Part shown: positions 1 to 8,896 of the stretch, in pieces
How positions within the stretch are numbered: the first letter of the stretch is position 1
Layout of the letters: each line of letters opens with the position of its first letter
Source of the DNA: Stramenopiles sp. TOSAG23-2
Taxonomy: Eukaryota; Sar
Direction of reading: 5' to 3'
Length of the DNA stretch: 18,635 nt
NCBI GenBank assembly: GCA_900128395.1
Contig: LT649603.1
Coordinates: 1-18,635, forward strand
The notes under the pieces: model-generated
Told to the model about the DNA's origin: nothing
Databases searched by the model: none
Seen by the model: the letters and a program-made list of their open reading frames with translations, nothing else
Translations under genes and position numbers: made by a program

Positions 1-9
1 TCTAATATA

Positions 10-2751
10 TTACAAACCTGTGGAATAAAATGGTGACAATCTAGGTGGTCGTAAAGTATCATTTTCACCAACACCACCATCACTATCATCATTACTACTA
101 CTTTTATATCTTTGAATTACACGACGGCGAGGTGTACTAGTAGCATTATTATTATTATTATTATGATTATCATTGAAACCACCGTCAAACATTCGTTTTC
201 GATAAACAAGAATATATACACTGGATGTATCGATATCTAAATTTTTTTTCCATTGTTGTGATTTTAATGGTCTTGATTTTTCATCATTGAAAAAAATCCA
301 ATTTTCCTCCCCTAAACAACTGTATGCAGTATAATGACCAGATGATAAACTACCAACATGCGTGGACAAGGCAACTAAATCGTACATATATTCATTATTA
401 TCTAGCTGATCTCCATTTACAACAACATTTTCACACATATATGGTGCCATATCAAGTCCAGTGACAGGGAATTCAACATTTGATGTTATTTTTTTCAAAT
501 CAGATTCAAAACGTTTTAATAATACAACTAAAACGGTTGGCAATTTAATAAATTTCAAATCTTTCTTCGCTTGTACTCTTTTTTTACATTCAGAACAATG
601 ATATTCCAATGAATCTTCCGTTTGTGTATAATGATGAAAACAATCTTGTAATGATATTGAACTTCTGGAATCTTCATTATTTGGTCGATGTGTAAATGTC
701 GTATGTAGAAAAGCGGCAGATGCTTTTTCGTCATCATATATTGAATCTTCATACCAATCAAATGTAACATGCATTTTACGGCTAGGTAACCAATTATGTA
801 CATTATCATCACCATCTGGGACATCGGAACCTCTTCTCCATAATAATGAATTCGATGATACAATACGCAAAATACCATATCGTAATAATTGTAACAGATG
901 ATCCGCATTGTTCTCATCAAACCATAATGATGATGTTGATGAGGAATCATCATTTTCCTTTTGTATCATATTTACATCAACCGATTTTAACACTTCATAA
1001 CATGTTCTAGCATTAAATTGAATAGTACCACAATCATTTGGTACAAATACTAAACCTGGACGGCCGATTATTGTATACTTTCCACCATTATCTTCTTTAT
1101 AGATACGATGTACGAATGGAACAAATGTACCATTATACTCCAAAATTTCATTGTCGTAAACATTGTTGTTATTGTTATTATTATTATTATTATTATTTAC
1201 ATCTATATCATCCTCATCGTAATCATTTGAAAACGTTTTCGTATCATTAAAACTAGATTTATATATTGAATTATCCATTTCAAATGCATACAACATTTCC
1301 CCACCAGATAAACGCTTTAATCCATCACTTGTTATGCAAACATCTGACACAGCCCCCGTTCCATCGTTTGCTACTGTGCATAAAATAATATTTGATGGTC
1401 TTGTATCTCGACCATATTGTTCAGCAATCATATCAACACATGATTTTGTTATGGTTAAAATTTCTGGATTTTTAAATACCCAAAAACCAAACACTACAGG
1501 TTCCGATTCTAAATCAGATGGAAATACTTTAACATTGATAAAAATAGATGGTGGAGGTAAAGGTAACGATATTTGCCATGATGTATCGAAACTTGGATTG
1601 CTATGAGAGCAGATTCCACAAGCCACAGTCGAACGAACTTGGCCTAGGAAAATATCCATCAATGGACTTTGATTAGACAATTTATACTCTGCTAATGTAC
1701 GCACGGATCTTTCATGTGCATTTAAATGATCAAAACTAGATCCACGTCGTCTATATTTAGAATGCTTTGCACAATTTAAATCTTCATGCAAATTATCAAT
1801 TAATGTTGTTAAAAATTCATGTGAATCTTGATGTTCCGTCCCACCAAACATTTTATACTTTTTTACGATGGTTTTACGAAATTTAATTGGTGCAACTGCA
1901 GTAAATTCATTTCCCCACATTTCATTTAAAAGCTCACCAACTGCTAATGCTAATTTTCCATGTGTACCAAATTTGGAATCATAATTGATACGAGTTTGTA
2001 ATTCTGGATTTAAAAAAATATGACGAAATTCCGGAATAGCACTGAGACATTGTAATGTTGAATTGATATAACATGTATTGCCTAAATTAATTAATCCACA
2101 TGAACCGTTAATATATGGTTTTCCAAGTACATTTTTTACTTGTCTTTTTGACAAAGGTGAGCCACTGAACGGTGAGGATACAGTAGAATACAATTGTTCA
2201 AAAAAATTTGAACCACCACTACTGCTGCTTCTACCACGTGTATTATTATTATTTGATTCGTTATTAAATTCATCATCATCATAATCGAAAAAATTATCAT
2301 CATCATCATCATCTTGTTCGACGGAAAAAAAGAATTTAGATGCGTCATACATATATATATATATTGATAAATATATTAAAAACATAGACATAATAAAACC
2401 ATACATATTGTCATACTTTACTAAATGGCGTATATCAAGTAGGTTTATGATATTATTGTAATAATTATTATTGATGCTGTAATAATTTTCCTCTATTTGA
2501 ATATCTTTATCGATATCTATAGATGCATCTTCATTCTTCGTATCATCTACATCATCTTCATTTATTATTATATTTTTCATATTGTGCTGGTCAACCACGA
2601 TATTGTCTATTTTATTCATAACTAACATTACATTTGTAATTCCTACAATAATTAATATTATACAAAAAACAATTTGGAACAAATTGATTAATTTTTTATA
2701 GCATCGATTGTTTTTCATCTTTAAAAAATTGTTTAGTCGTCTTTCCGTCAC
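10..2751 (-). CDS. Membrane-anchored ubiquitin-specific protease (USP4/11/15 type)
   Basis: This 913-residue cysteine protease should remove ubiquitin from proteins. The Cys box GNTCYINS places the nucleophile at Cys227. The His box SGHYTAY gives His806, and FFND (Asn822/Asp823) supplies the third residue. A zinc ribbon is made by CGIC (378-381) and CSEC (719-722). Between the catalytic halves, about residues 403-493 resemble the ubiquitin-like insert of USP4/11/15, followed by an Asn run (519-530). The N-terminus is odd for this group: no DUSP domain is visible, and there are two hydrophobic segments (about 21-45 and 114-136) with an acidic Asn/Asp-rich stretch between them and an Asp run after. 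This suggests a hairpin anchor in an organelle membrane with the catalytic domain in the cytosol (inference). The frame is uninterrupted and ends 10 bases inside the window. The family call is firm; substrate and membrane are unknown. Confidence 0.93.
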   Translation of the reverse strand: MTERRLNNFLKMKNNRCYKKLINLFQIVFCIILIIVGITNVMLVMNKIDNIVVDQHNMKNIIINEDDVDDTKNEDASIDIDKDIQIEENYYSINNNYYNNIINLLDIRHLVKYDNMYGFIMSMFLIYLSIYIYMYDASKFFFSVEQDDDDDDNFFDYDDDEFNNESNNNNTRGRSSSSGGSNFFEQLYSTVSSPFSGSPLSKRQVKNVLGKPYINGSCGLINLGNTCYINSTLQCLSAIPEFRHIFLNPELQTRINYDSKFGTHGKLALAVGELLNEMWGNEFTAVAPIKFRKTIVKKYKMFGGTEHQDSHEFLTTLIDNLHEDLNCAKHSKYRRRGSSFDHLNAHERSVRTLAEYKLSNQSPLMDIFLGQVRSTVACGICSHSNPSFDTSWQISLPLPPPSIFINVKVFPSDLESEPVVFGFWVFKNPEILTITKSCVDMIAEQYGRDTRPSNIILCTVANDGTGAVSDVCITSDGLKRLSGGEMLYAFEMDNSIYKSSFNDTKTFSNDYDEDDIDVNNNNNNNNNNNNVYDNEILEYNGTFVPFVHRIYKEDNGGKYTIIGRPGLVFVPNDCGTIQFNARTCYEVLKSVDVNMIQKENDDSSSTSSLWFDENNADHLLQLLRYGILRIVSSNSLLWRRGSDVPDGDDNVHNWLPSRKMHVTFDWYEDSIYDDEKASAAFLHTTFTHRPNNEDSRSSISLQDCFHHYTQTEDSLEYHCSECKKRVQAKKDLKFIKLPTVLVVLLKRFESDLKKITSNVEFPVTGLDMAPYMCENVVVNGDQLDNNEYMYDLVALSTHVGSLSSGHYTAYSCLGEENWIFFNDEKSRPLKSQQWKKNLDIDTSSVYILVYRKRMFDGGFNDNHNNNNNNATSTPRRRVIQRYKSSSNDDSDGGVGENDTLRPPRLSPFYSTGL
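145..164. repeat. ATT trinucleotide microsatellite in USP coding region
   Basis: An uninterrupted (ATT)n tract which, read on the minus strand, encodes Asn864-869 in the C-terminal tail of the USP, outside the catalytic fold. Length changes by whole units would keep the frame. Confidence 0.85.
1162..1198. repeat. ATT/GTT trinucleotide microsatellite in USP coding region
   Basis: A tract of ATT with some GTT units encoding the Asn run 519-530 of the USP, right after the ubiquitin-like insert. It probably forms a disordered linker inside the split catalytic domain and is likely to vary in length between strains. Confidence 0.85.
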
Positions 2752-2890
2752 ACTTCTATATAATATTTTCGTAACGATATGAAAATGTGTTAAAGAATAG
2801 ACGAATTGATTAATAAGTGCTAGTAAGATATAATATCATATGTAGAACGAATGGTAGAAAGCAATTATAAAAGTAAAAATTAAAGTAAGC
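2752..2890. promoter_or_regulatory. Divergent promoter region between USP and GH5 genes
   Basis: These 139 bases separate two head-to-head start codons, so both promoters and 5' leaders should lie here. A TATAAAA box-like string sits at 2866-2872, only about 20 bases before the GH5 ATG. An AT-rich TATATAA string at about 2756-2763 lies just upstream of the USP ATG. Both are common by chance in DNA this AT-rich, so only the position of the region is well supported. Confidence 0.45.
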
Positions 2891-4588
2891 ATGAAATGTA
2901 TCATAGTAAAACAAGTTTTATATCATATTATATTGATAATATTATATCTCCAAATTTGTTGTTATGTAAATATTATTGCATCAACCAGTACGAGAAAAAA
3001 TAATAATAATAAAATTTATGTTGATTCATCTGTTGGGCGATTTGTACTACCAGATAAGCGGGAAGCGACATTTCATGGTATTTGTTTAACGGAATCTTCT
3101 ACATTACAAACCGTCTCAGGATTAGTAAATATTACGGATGAAAAGGCGGCAATGTTGAAAAATTTAGGATTTAATATTATTCGGATAGGTTTTCATTGGA
3201 ATTTATATGAAATTTCCCCAAATATATTTAATGAAACATATATGATAGAATTAGAAAATTTAGTAAATAGGCTTGGTAATAAACATGATTTTTATATTAT
3301 ATTAGATATGCATCAAGATCAAATGTCGGAACGTTTTTGTGCAGGGCATGGAATACCATCATTTTACTCTACCGTGAATTTGCCGGAATATAATAATAAT
3401 AATAGTAAAGCATATCCACAACCAGTTGCAGTACCAATAATTAATAAATCAGCAACAGAACCTCCATTTATTCAATGCGAACCATTTTTACATAATCATC
3501 ACGGTTCTGCAGTTTCATTGTATACTTATTATTTAGGTAAAGCATTTCAAAATTTATATGATAATGTTAATGGTGCATTGGATGCATATGGTAGATTTTG
3601 GAAAAAAGTTGCTAGTAAATTTGTAAATAATAAATATATTTTTGCATATGAAATTTTAAATGAGCCATGGTATGGCGAAATTCCTATCTTAAATGATAAT
3701 TTGCCGGGTGGAGTAGATGGTTATTCCGTAAATGATACATTATATTTTGCAAAGTATAATGTAAAAAATTTACAAAATAAATTAAATATTGCCATACACA
3801 ATGCAATCCGTTCAATTGATAAAGATACCATATTATTGTTTGAACCAGCTGCGGGAGGATCAAGATATGATATTATGCCATCAGGATTTACAAAAGGTCC
3901 AGGTGGTAATGCATTTAATGATCGTCAAGCATTTGCATACCATTTATATTGTGCGAATGCTACGAATGGAGGCCCATGGGGTGAAGGTAATCAAGAGGAT
4001 TATGATGTGCAATCATCATCATGTGCTACGTACGTAAATACTTCTGTACATATACGGACAAATGATGCAAGAAAAGCTGGATCTGCTGGAGCTACAATAG
4101 TTACTGAATTTGGTTGTACAAATAATGATACAGTTGGTATCAATGCAATGGAGAAAAGTTTAAGTGGATTTGAAAGTGTTAAAAATAGTTGGACTATTTG
4201 GAGCGTACAAATGATGCATTATTTCCAAGTTGGTGGTGTACCTGGTATAAAATGGAAAGCATCTCCACCTCCACCAAACTTTATAAATGTATTAGCTAGA
4301 CCATACGTACGATATTTAGCAAATGCGCAACTTGTTAATAGTACATATGTAGGAGAAAAAAATCTATTAATTTTTTTCATTTTGCCAAATTTTTCTTTGC
4401 CAATATTGGAAACAGAAATTTATTTTCCATGTAATCAAGGGAGATTATTAAATATCGAATTTCAATCAAAATATGTTTCTGCTTCTGTGGTTTCCTTTAA
4501 TAATATTTCGATAAATTATGTATTAAAAGAAGAAAGTAATGATTATAATTTTGAAGTTGTAGTGGAAGGGATTGTTCGTTGTGAGTGA
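2891..4588 (+). CDS. Secreted GH5 hydrolase, endoglycoceramidase-like
   Basis: A 565-residue glycoside hydrolase family 5 protein, closest by motif to endoglycoceramidases/endoglycosylceramidases, which cleave the bond between glycan and ceramide. Residues 1 to about 30 are a hydrophobic signal peptide, so the protein is secreted or lumenal. The TIM-barrel runs from about 45 to 460. Visible active-site motifs are LDMHQD (138-143), EILNEPW with acid/base Glu258, AYHLYC with His351 and Tyr353, IVTEFGC with nucleophile Glu406, and SWTIW around Trp437. Residues about 466-565 look like the C-terminal beta-sandwich common in this group. Several N-glycosylation sequons (e.g. NITD, NETY) fit passage through the ER. 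The two catalytic glutamates are intact and there is no frameshift. The related glucocerebrosidase-like branch of GH5_12 is possible. A second secreted glycosidase (GH79) follows downstream on the same strand. Confidence 0.88.
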   Translation: MKCIIVKQVLYHIILIILYLQICCYVNIIASTSTRKNNNNKIYVDSSVGRFVLPDKREATFHGICLTESSTLQTVSGLVNITDEKAAMLKNLGFNIIRIGFHWNLYEISPNIFNETYMIELENLVNRLGNKHDFYIILDMHQDQMSERFCAGHGIPSFYSTVNLPEYNNNNSKAYPQPVAVPIINKSATEPPFIQCEPFLHNHHGSAVSLYTYYLGKAFQNLYDNVNGALDAYGRFWKKVASKFVNNKYIFAYEILNEPWYGEIPILNDNLPGGVDGYSVNDTLYFAKYNVKNLQNKLNIAIHNAIRSIDKDTILLFEPAAGGSRYDIMPSGFTKGPGGNAFNDRQAFAYHLYCANATNGGPWGEGNQEDYDVQSSSCATYVNTSVHIRTNDARKAGSAGATIVTEFGCTNNDTVGINAMEKSLSGFESVKNSWTIWSVQMMHYFQVGGVPGIKWKASPPPPNFINVLARPYVRYLANAQLVNSTYVGEKNLLIFFILPNFSLPILETEIYFPCNQGRLLNIEFQSKYVSASVVSFNNISINYVLKEESNDYNFEVVVEGIVRCE

Positions 4589-4612
4589 GAGAGATAGAGA
4601 TAGAGAGAGGGG
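4577..4612. repeat. GA-rich simple repeat at the GH5 stop codon
   Basis: A purine tract of GAGA/GATA units spans the stop codon of the GH5 gene and the first bases of its 3' region. The TGA is itself part of the repeat, so slippage could move the C-terminus by a few residues. A weaker GA-rich stretch lies at about 6778-6807, past the GH79 gene. Confidence 0.7.
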
Positions 4613-4657
4613 GTTGTTTAAATTGAATTTTTATATACAATGTTTCTAATTTATTTT

Positions 4658-5185
4658 TTACAACGATTTTAAATGTACCGCCACTTCTACCCGATACCAT
4701 AACTCAGTCCCCTTTTTGTATAACGTCCCCAAAGCATTTGCAACACGGTGCAGGGCAAAGTCAACTACAGTGCCAATGTCGTTATCAATAACTTCAGTCA
4801 TTAAAATAGATCCATCATGTATCAGTGCATAATCCAACAAAAACAACAGTAATTGGAACCCATTTTTATCTTTGCAGTTGTCAACGGCTACATGCAACAT
4901 ATTTAGTTGAGTATCACGATGAAATAAAAGGGTTGGATTACCGTTTATTTCTTCGTCAACTTTCAGCAAATATTTAACTAAATGTTGTTTACCGAAATAA
5001 ATAGCGGTGAAAAAGCTACAGAAACATCGCTGTGTTTTTGTATTTGTTCCAGGTAAAGTCAAACACCGGAAAAACTGTTCAGTTCCGCTAGTGTACTTCA
5101 CAAATTTACGCATAAATGTCATGTCTCCTCTTTCACATGCAACGCATATATGCGTGAATCCTTTGCATTGTCGATCGTTGCACAT
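4658..5185 (-). CDS. Short ankyrin-repeat-like protein, possibly a 5'-truncated remnant
   Basis: A 175-residue frame with ankyrin-like helix pairs at about 11-34 (THICVACERGDM), 59-80 (TAIYFGKQHLVKYLL), 94-120 (LNMLHVAVDN...) and 133-155 (DNDIGTVVDFALHRVA). This would be a protein-binding scaffold with no visible enzymatic domain. The ATG at 5185-5183 overlaps the GH79 start codon at 5184-5186. Only four codons further upstream an in-frame stop (5200-5198) closes the frame, so any promoter or missing first exon would have to lie inside the GH79 gene. Parts of the segment (about 4681-4800) look richer in G+C than the flanking genes. Either this is a complete small gene with an antisense leader, or a fragment left by a rearrangement that placed GH79 next to it. 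The ankyrin assignment rests on pattern only. Confidence 0.55.
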   Translation of the reverse strand: MCNDRQCKGFTHICVACERGDMTFMRKFVKYTSGTEQFFRCLTLPGTNTKTQRCFCSFFTAIYFGKQHLVKYLLKVDEEINGNPTLLFHRDTQLNMLHVAVDNCKDKNGFQLLLFLLDYALIHDGSILMTEVIDNDIGTVVDFALHRVANALGTLYKKGTELWYRVEVAVHLKSL

Positions 5186-6737
5186 GTTCTTATCAATTTA
5201 CGTAATTACATTCGTAATAATAGCAATAATTCAAAGTAGCAATGCAAATAATCTGAATTATGTTGCTTTCAGTTTTGATACTTCAGAAATCATTGGAAAC
5301 TTTTGGAGTGCGGGAAGTGCCTTATCGCAATTGAAAAAAGAAAGATTCCAAATATTAACAAAAGCTTTAATAGAAAACAAATATTCTTCTTCTAGCACAA
5401 CAGCCATTATACGCGTTGGTGGGACGGATGCGGATAATGTTTTTTGGAATGTTTCTGCTCCAGGTAAGCCAAAACCAAAATTTACAGGTGACAAATATAC
5501 TCTTAATTCCACAAGATTAGAAGTATTATGCAATTATATTCACTTAACCAATTTGTCTCTTGTTTTAGGATTAAATGGTGGAATTCATCATCGTTTTGAA
5601 TCAAATAAAAGTTGGAACCCTGCGCCAGCAAAGTCATTGTTGGAATATTTAACAAATCCAATTTCAAAATGTTATGGACATTTATATGCTGTTGAATTGA
5701 CAAATGAACCAAATCTTTTTTTAGAAAGTCAAAAGTTTTATTTATCTGGGAAGCAATTGGCCTTGGATTATGCCAAATTAAAAGAATTAATATTGGAATT
5801 AAATTTAACGGAAGTTAAGATAGCTGGTATAGATGTTGCATATCAATTTCCTATTGGATTAGGCCCCGTCGTCCCAACAACAAAATATTTTTTAGAACAT
5901 GGTGGTGGCAAGTATTTAGATATTCTAACATGGCATTGGTATGCATTAGAGTCTTCACGATGTCCATTCAAAGGAAAATTCAGCCCTGCGACACAATCTA
6001 CAGCAATGAGTTTAAATACTTTAAACAAAGGCGATAGATGGAACATAAAATTAAATGAATTGCAAGCAAAATATGCACCAAATTCAGAATTATGGTTAGG
6101 TGAAATGTCATTGGTAAGCTGTGGTGGTGCGGAAAATATTACAAATACATTTTGTGGCAGCTTTTGGTACATAGATGAGTTGTGTAGAAGAGCCTTGCAA
6201 GGAAATAAAGTAATTGTACGACAAACAATTACTGGTTCTCGATATGGAATGATTGATGCAACAACATTGAATCCACTTCCAGATTATTGGACAAGTTTAT
6301 TATATAATACACTTGTAGGAGCTAATGTACATAATGTAACAGCAATAAATGTTATTAGCAAAAATGATAACAACAACAATTTACGTGCATATGCATTTAG
6401 CAATAAAAACGATCCTAAACAATACCAGTATACTATTGTATTAATAAATATTGATCCAATGCTTGAGTTTAAAATTGATGAAATAAATATTGATGGTGTA
6501 GATATTTCAACAAAAATTAATAGTAGAATGGAATATCATATAAGATCAACATCATCCAATACCACTGTATCAAACATTTTAAGCAATAACAAAATCAAAG
6601 TGAATAACGTAACACTTGTAGTTGGAGCTGATAATGTAGTACCATCAATCGTTGATCTAGGTGCGATGAAAAATAATAATTTGAAAGATGAACCTTTGAG
6701 TATTGATCGATTGTCATTTGCATTCATTTTAATGTAA
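5184..6737 (+). CDS. Secreted GH79 heparanase-like glycosidase
   Basis: From the ATG at 5184 this gives 517 residues, near the size of animal heparanase (543). The family contains endo-beta-glucuronidases that cut heparan sulfate or similar uronate-containing glycans. VELTNEPN holds the acid/base Glu175 and LWLGEMS the nucleophile Glu307, both matching heparanase motifs; VGGTDADN and TWHWYAL are further barrel-strand motifs. The frame is open back to an ATG at 5007, but those 59 extra residues are not signal-like and lie antisense to the ankyrin-like frame. The ATG at 5184 instead begins a textbook signal peptide (MFLSIYVITFVIIAIIQ), so I chose it. The last 130 residues or so fit the beta-sandwich. 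I see no heparanase-type linker peptide to excise. The substrate could equally be a plant or algal glucuronide. It ends 75 bases from the stop codon of a convergent gene. Confidence 0.85.
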   Translation: MFLSIYVITFVIIAIIQSSNANNLNYVAFSFDTSEIIGNFWSAGSALSQLKKERFQILTKALIENKYSSSSTTAIIRVGGTDADNVFWNVSAPGKPKPKFTGDKYTLNSTRLEVLCNYIHLTNLSLVLGLNGGIHHRFESNKSWNPAPAKSLLEYLTNPISKCYGHLYAVELTNEPNLFLESQKFYLSGKQLALDYAKLKELILELNLTEVKIAGIDVAYQFPIGLGPVVPTTKYFLEHGGGKYLDILTWHWYALESSRCPFKGKFSPATQSTAMSLNTLNKGDRWNIKLNELQAKYAPNSELWLGEMSLVSCGGAENITNTFCGSFWYIDELCRRALQGNKVIVRQTITGSRYGMIDATTLNPLPDYWTSLLYNTLVGANVHNVTAINVISKNDNNNNLRAYAFSNKNDPKQYQYTIVLINIDPMLEFKIDEINIDGVDISTKINSRMEYHIRSTSSNTTVSNILSNNKIKVNNVTLVVGADNVVPSIVDLGAMKNNNLKDEPLSIDRLSFAFILM

Positions 6738-6812
6738 TGTGTGTTGACAATATACCGGTGAAGAAAAGTTCCCTGTGAAGTGAAGAGAGAGAAGTATCCG
6801 CGAGAAAGTATA

Positions 6813-8813
6813 TTAAAAATGGGGTTTTAATTGATTTAAGAGGATGGATTGGTCGTAATTAATTTTATCTTCTATCCCTATTTTCATATCGTCATTAAAC
6901 AATATAATGTTACTTCCTTCTTGAAGATTAATCGTTGAAAAAAATCCACTGATTTTCATTTCTTCCTCAAATAATTTCATTTCTTCCTCAAATTTCTCAT
7001 GTATACTGCCATAATTATTATATTGATATTTTAAGAACGGATGTTTATCATCAGTATTCACATCATCATCTTGAACACTACTTCCAGTACTACGAGATTG
7101 TGGATTCGAAGAACAACTGCTGCGACTATCGTCATCTCCATTACTTTTACTACTCATCTTTCTTATTGTTGGATTATTAATATCATCGATTTTTCTTACT
7201 AATAATTCAGATAAATACAACATTAAACTTTTTGAATTGATTACGGTTGCTACAATTTGCATATGAGTTGGATTGACACCATCAACACTTTTCGAAATCA
7301 TGACTGCAGCACCATATGCACCTGCTCCTGTATTCCAAGCTATGCATACAATTTGAACGACGATTAAAAAACTAATATATAAATTCAATAATGGTGCATT
7401 TGGTTTTAATTTGTTTAAATATAAGTTTAAACCTTGAATTAAATTATTAATACATGGTAATATTTGAATTGCTGAAAGAGAATACAATGCATATGAAGCG
7501 GAGGAGCCAATATCCCCAAGTAATCCATAATATTCTAAAGGTATTTCATAATGAATGTCAAGCAAATTTATCCAATTAATTACCCCTAATACAAACGTAT
7601 ATTGAAAGAATGTTCTAAGAAATCGAAATATAACGATTGCAAAGAAAAAACTTATGATTGGGCTGGAAATGAAATGAATACATTTCAATACAAAAACTGA
7701 AACATGTCGCATATTACAATTTGATCTGTAATAACTAGTAGCATTTACTGTCCAAGCACATCCCGACGATGCTGTAGTATTACTTATTGAGTCTTTTCTT
7801 GAATCTTTAAAAGCAGTTTTTGATAAGGGGAGGAAATTTGTATATAAAATTTCTGTACGTTCAGTATTGTTTGTAGCCAATAATAATCTACCAAACTGTA
7901 AAATGGTGTCACATAATTTAGTCATTCCACCCACACGAGCTGAAGCGTACATGAATAAATTAATAATGCAAAATGATACAGCTAAAACGAAATTGATTTC
8001 TTTCGTATCTGTTACGCATATAACAGAGTTATAACCAAGTAGTGAAAATATGATTCCAGCGCCAAGCGAAAAAATCAAGATAATTCCTTTTTTTAGCACT
8101 AGCAAAACATTTTTGATCTTTGTCGCTGTTGGCACATTCGTTGGTGGCACAAACGACGCATCAAACGAAGATCGTCTATTGCTATTGACTTCCAAACTCT
8201 CGATGTCTCTGATAGCTGTTTCAATATCGTCTTTTTTTTTAATACATGGAAAAATTATTTCCATTGCATTCTGTTGGTACTCATAGTTGAAGAATGAATT
8301 TAAGAATAAACTGAAGGTTCCATATATGATACCCTTAAATGCTTTTTCTTTAATGAACATAGATGACATTAAAAATGTACTTAGTAATTGGGCTGCGATG
8401 AAGATTTCTGAATGCCTATGATCTTTCTTGGTTGTATTAGATTTCGAAGTAAATACAATCCAAAGTAATGCTAAAATGCATATTAGACATATGATCGTGG
8501 GTAATTCTAAATTCCAATGTAAAACTGGTTGAATTGTCGTACGACATTCTTTGGTCACTGGATCTTTGCCTAAATTGAAATCAAAGGTTGCAAACAATGT
8601 CAATACAGCCGTCGGAATGGCCGTCACTATCGCAAGAAGAACCCAAAGAAGCGATTTATCCCCTTTTGCATTACTTTGAAGATCATTATCATGATTTTCT
8701 TCTTCTTTTGCCGAATTTGAAGTTGGCGATTCTGCTAATGGTTCATATGCTTTGGTGGTTGATGTTCCCGATGCAGTTGAATGAAAAGTATTACGTAAGT
8801 TACGTTCACTCAT
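6813..8813 (-). CDS. Polytopic membrane protein of unknown family
   Basis: A 666-residue protein I do not recognise. The N-terminus (1-52) is hydrophilic, Ser/Thr-rich and acidic. Hydrophobic segments follow at about 55-76, 103-122, 136-155, 160-175, 236-262, 272-292, 372-397, 400-418, 432-455 and 474-508, with a possible further one at 516-537: about ten crossings. Loops at 190-233 and 318-368 are polar, the second with Cys and NAT/NTT sequons. The cytosol-like tail (about 540-666) has a Ser/Asp-rich stretch and a duplicated heptad, EEEMKLF/EEEMKIS. There is no signal peptide and no transporter signature that I can name. It is convergent with GH79 and lies 83 bases downstream of DNAAF3 on the same strand. 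It is very likely a real gene given its length, composition and clean start; transporter, channel or receptor all remain possible. Confidence 0.75.
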   Translation of the reverse strand: MSERNLRNTFHSTASGTSTTKAYEPLAESPTSNSAKEEENHDNDLQSNAKGDKSLLWVLLAIVTAIPTAVLTLFATFDFNLGKDPVTKECRTTIQPVLHWNLELPTIICLICILALLWIVFTSKSNTTKKDHRHSEIFIAAQLLSTFLMSSMFIKEKAFKGIIYGTFSLFLNSFFNYEYQQNAMEIIFPCIKKKDDIETAIRDIESLEVNSNRRSSFDASFVPPTNVPTATKIKNVLLVLKKGIILIFSLGAGIIFSLLGYNSVICVTDTKEINFVLAVSFCIINLFMYASARVGGMTKLCDTILQFGRLLLATNNTERTEILYTNFLPLSKTAFKDSRKDSISNTTASSGCAWTVNATSYYRSNCNMRHVSVFVLKCIHFISSPIISFFFAIVIFRFLRTFFQYTFVLGVINWINLLDIHYEIPLEYYGLLGDIGSSASYALYSLSAIQILPCINNLIQGLNLYLNKLKPNAPLLNLYISFLIVVQIVCIAWNTGAGAYGAAVMISKSVDGVNPTHMQIVATVINSKSLMLYLSELLVRKIDDINNPTIRKMSSKSNGDDDSRSSCSSNPQSRSTGSSVQDDDVNTDDKHPFLKYQYNNYGSIHEKFEEEMKLFEEEMKISGFFSTINLQEGSNIILFNDDMKIGIEDKINYDQSILLNQLKPHF
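6954..6992. repeat. Two copies of an 18-bp unit at 21-bp spacing
   Basis: The same 18 bases (TTTCATTTCTTCCTCAAA) occur at 6954-6971 and 6975-6992. The 21-bp spacing equals seven codons, giving the repeated EEEMK heptad in the tail of the membrane protein. This is a small in-frame tandem duplication. Confidence 0.8.
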
Positions 8814-8896
8814 CTCGTTCTTTTGTATGTTGTGTATACTATATTGATAGATAATTTGTTATATAAATAATGTTATAATTAAAATGTTCTATGTTT

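Noticed and set aside
555-953. 132-codon minus-strand frame rich in Met, His and Ile
   Set aside because: Same strand as the USP but in a different frame; composition is that of an out-of-frame reading and the USP motifs cover the region.
5007-5183. 59-residue N-terminal extension of the GH79 frame
   Set aside because: Not signal-like, lies antisense to the ankyrin-like frame, and pushes a good signal peptide into the interior. The ATG at 5184 is the better start.
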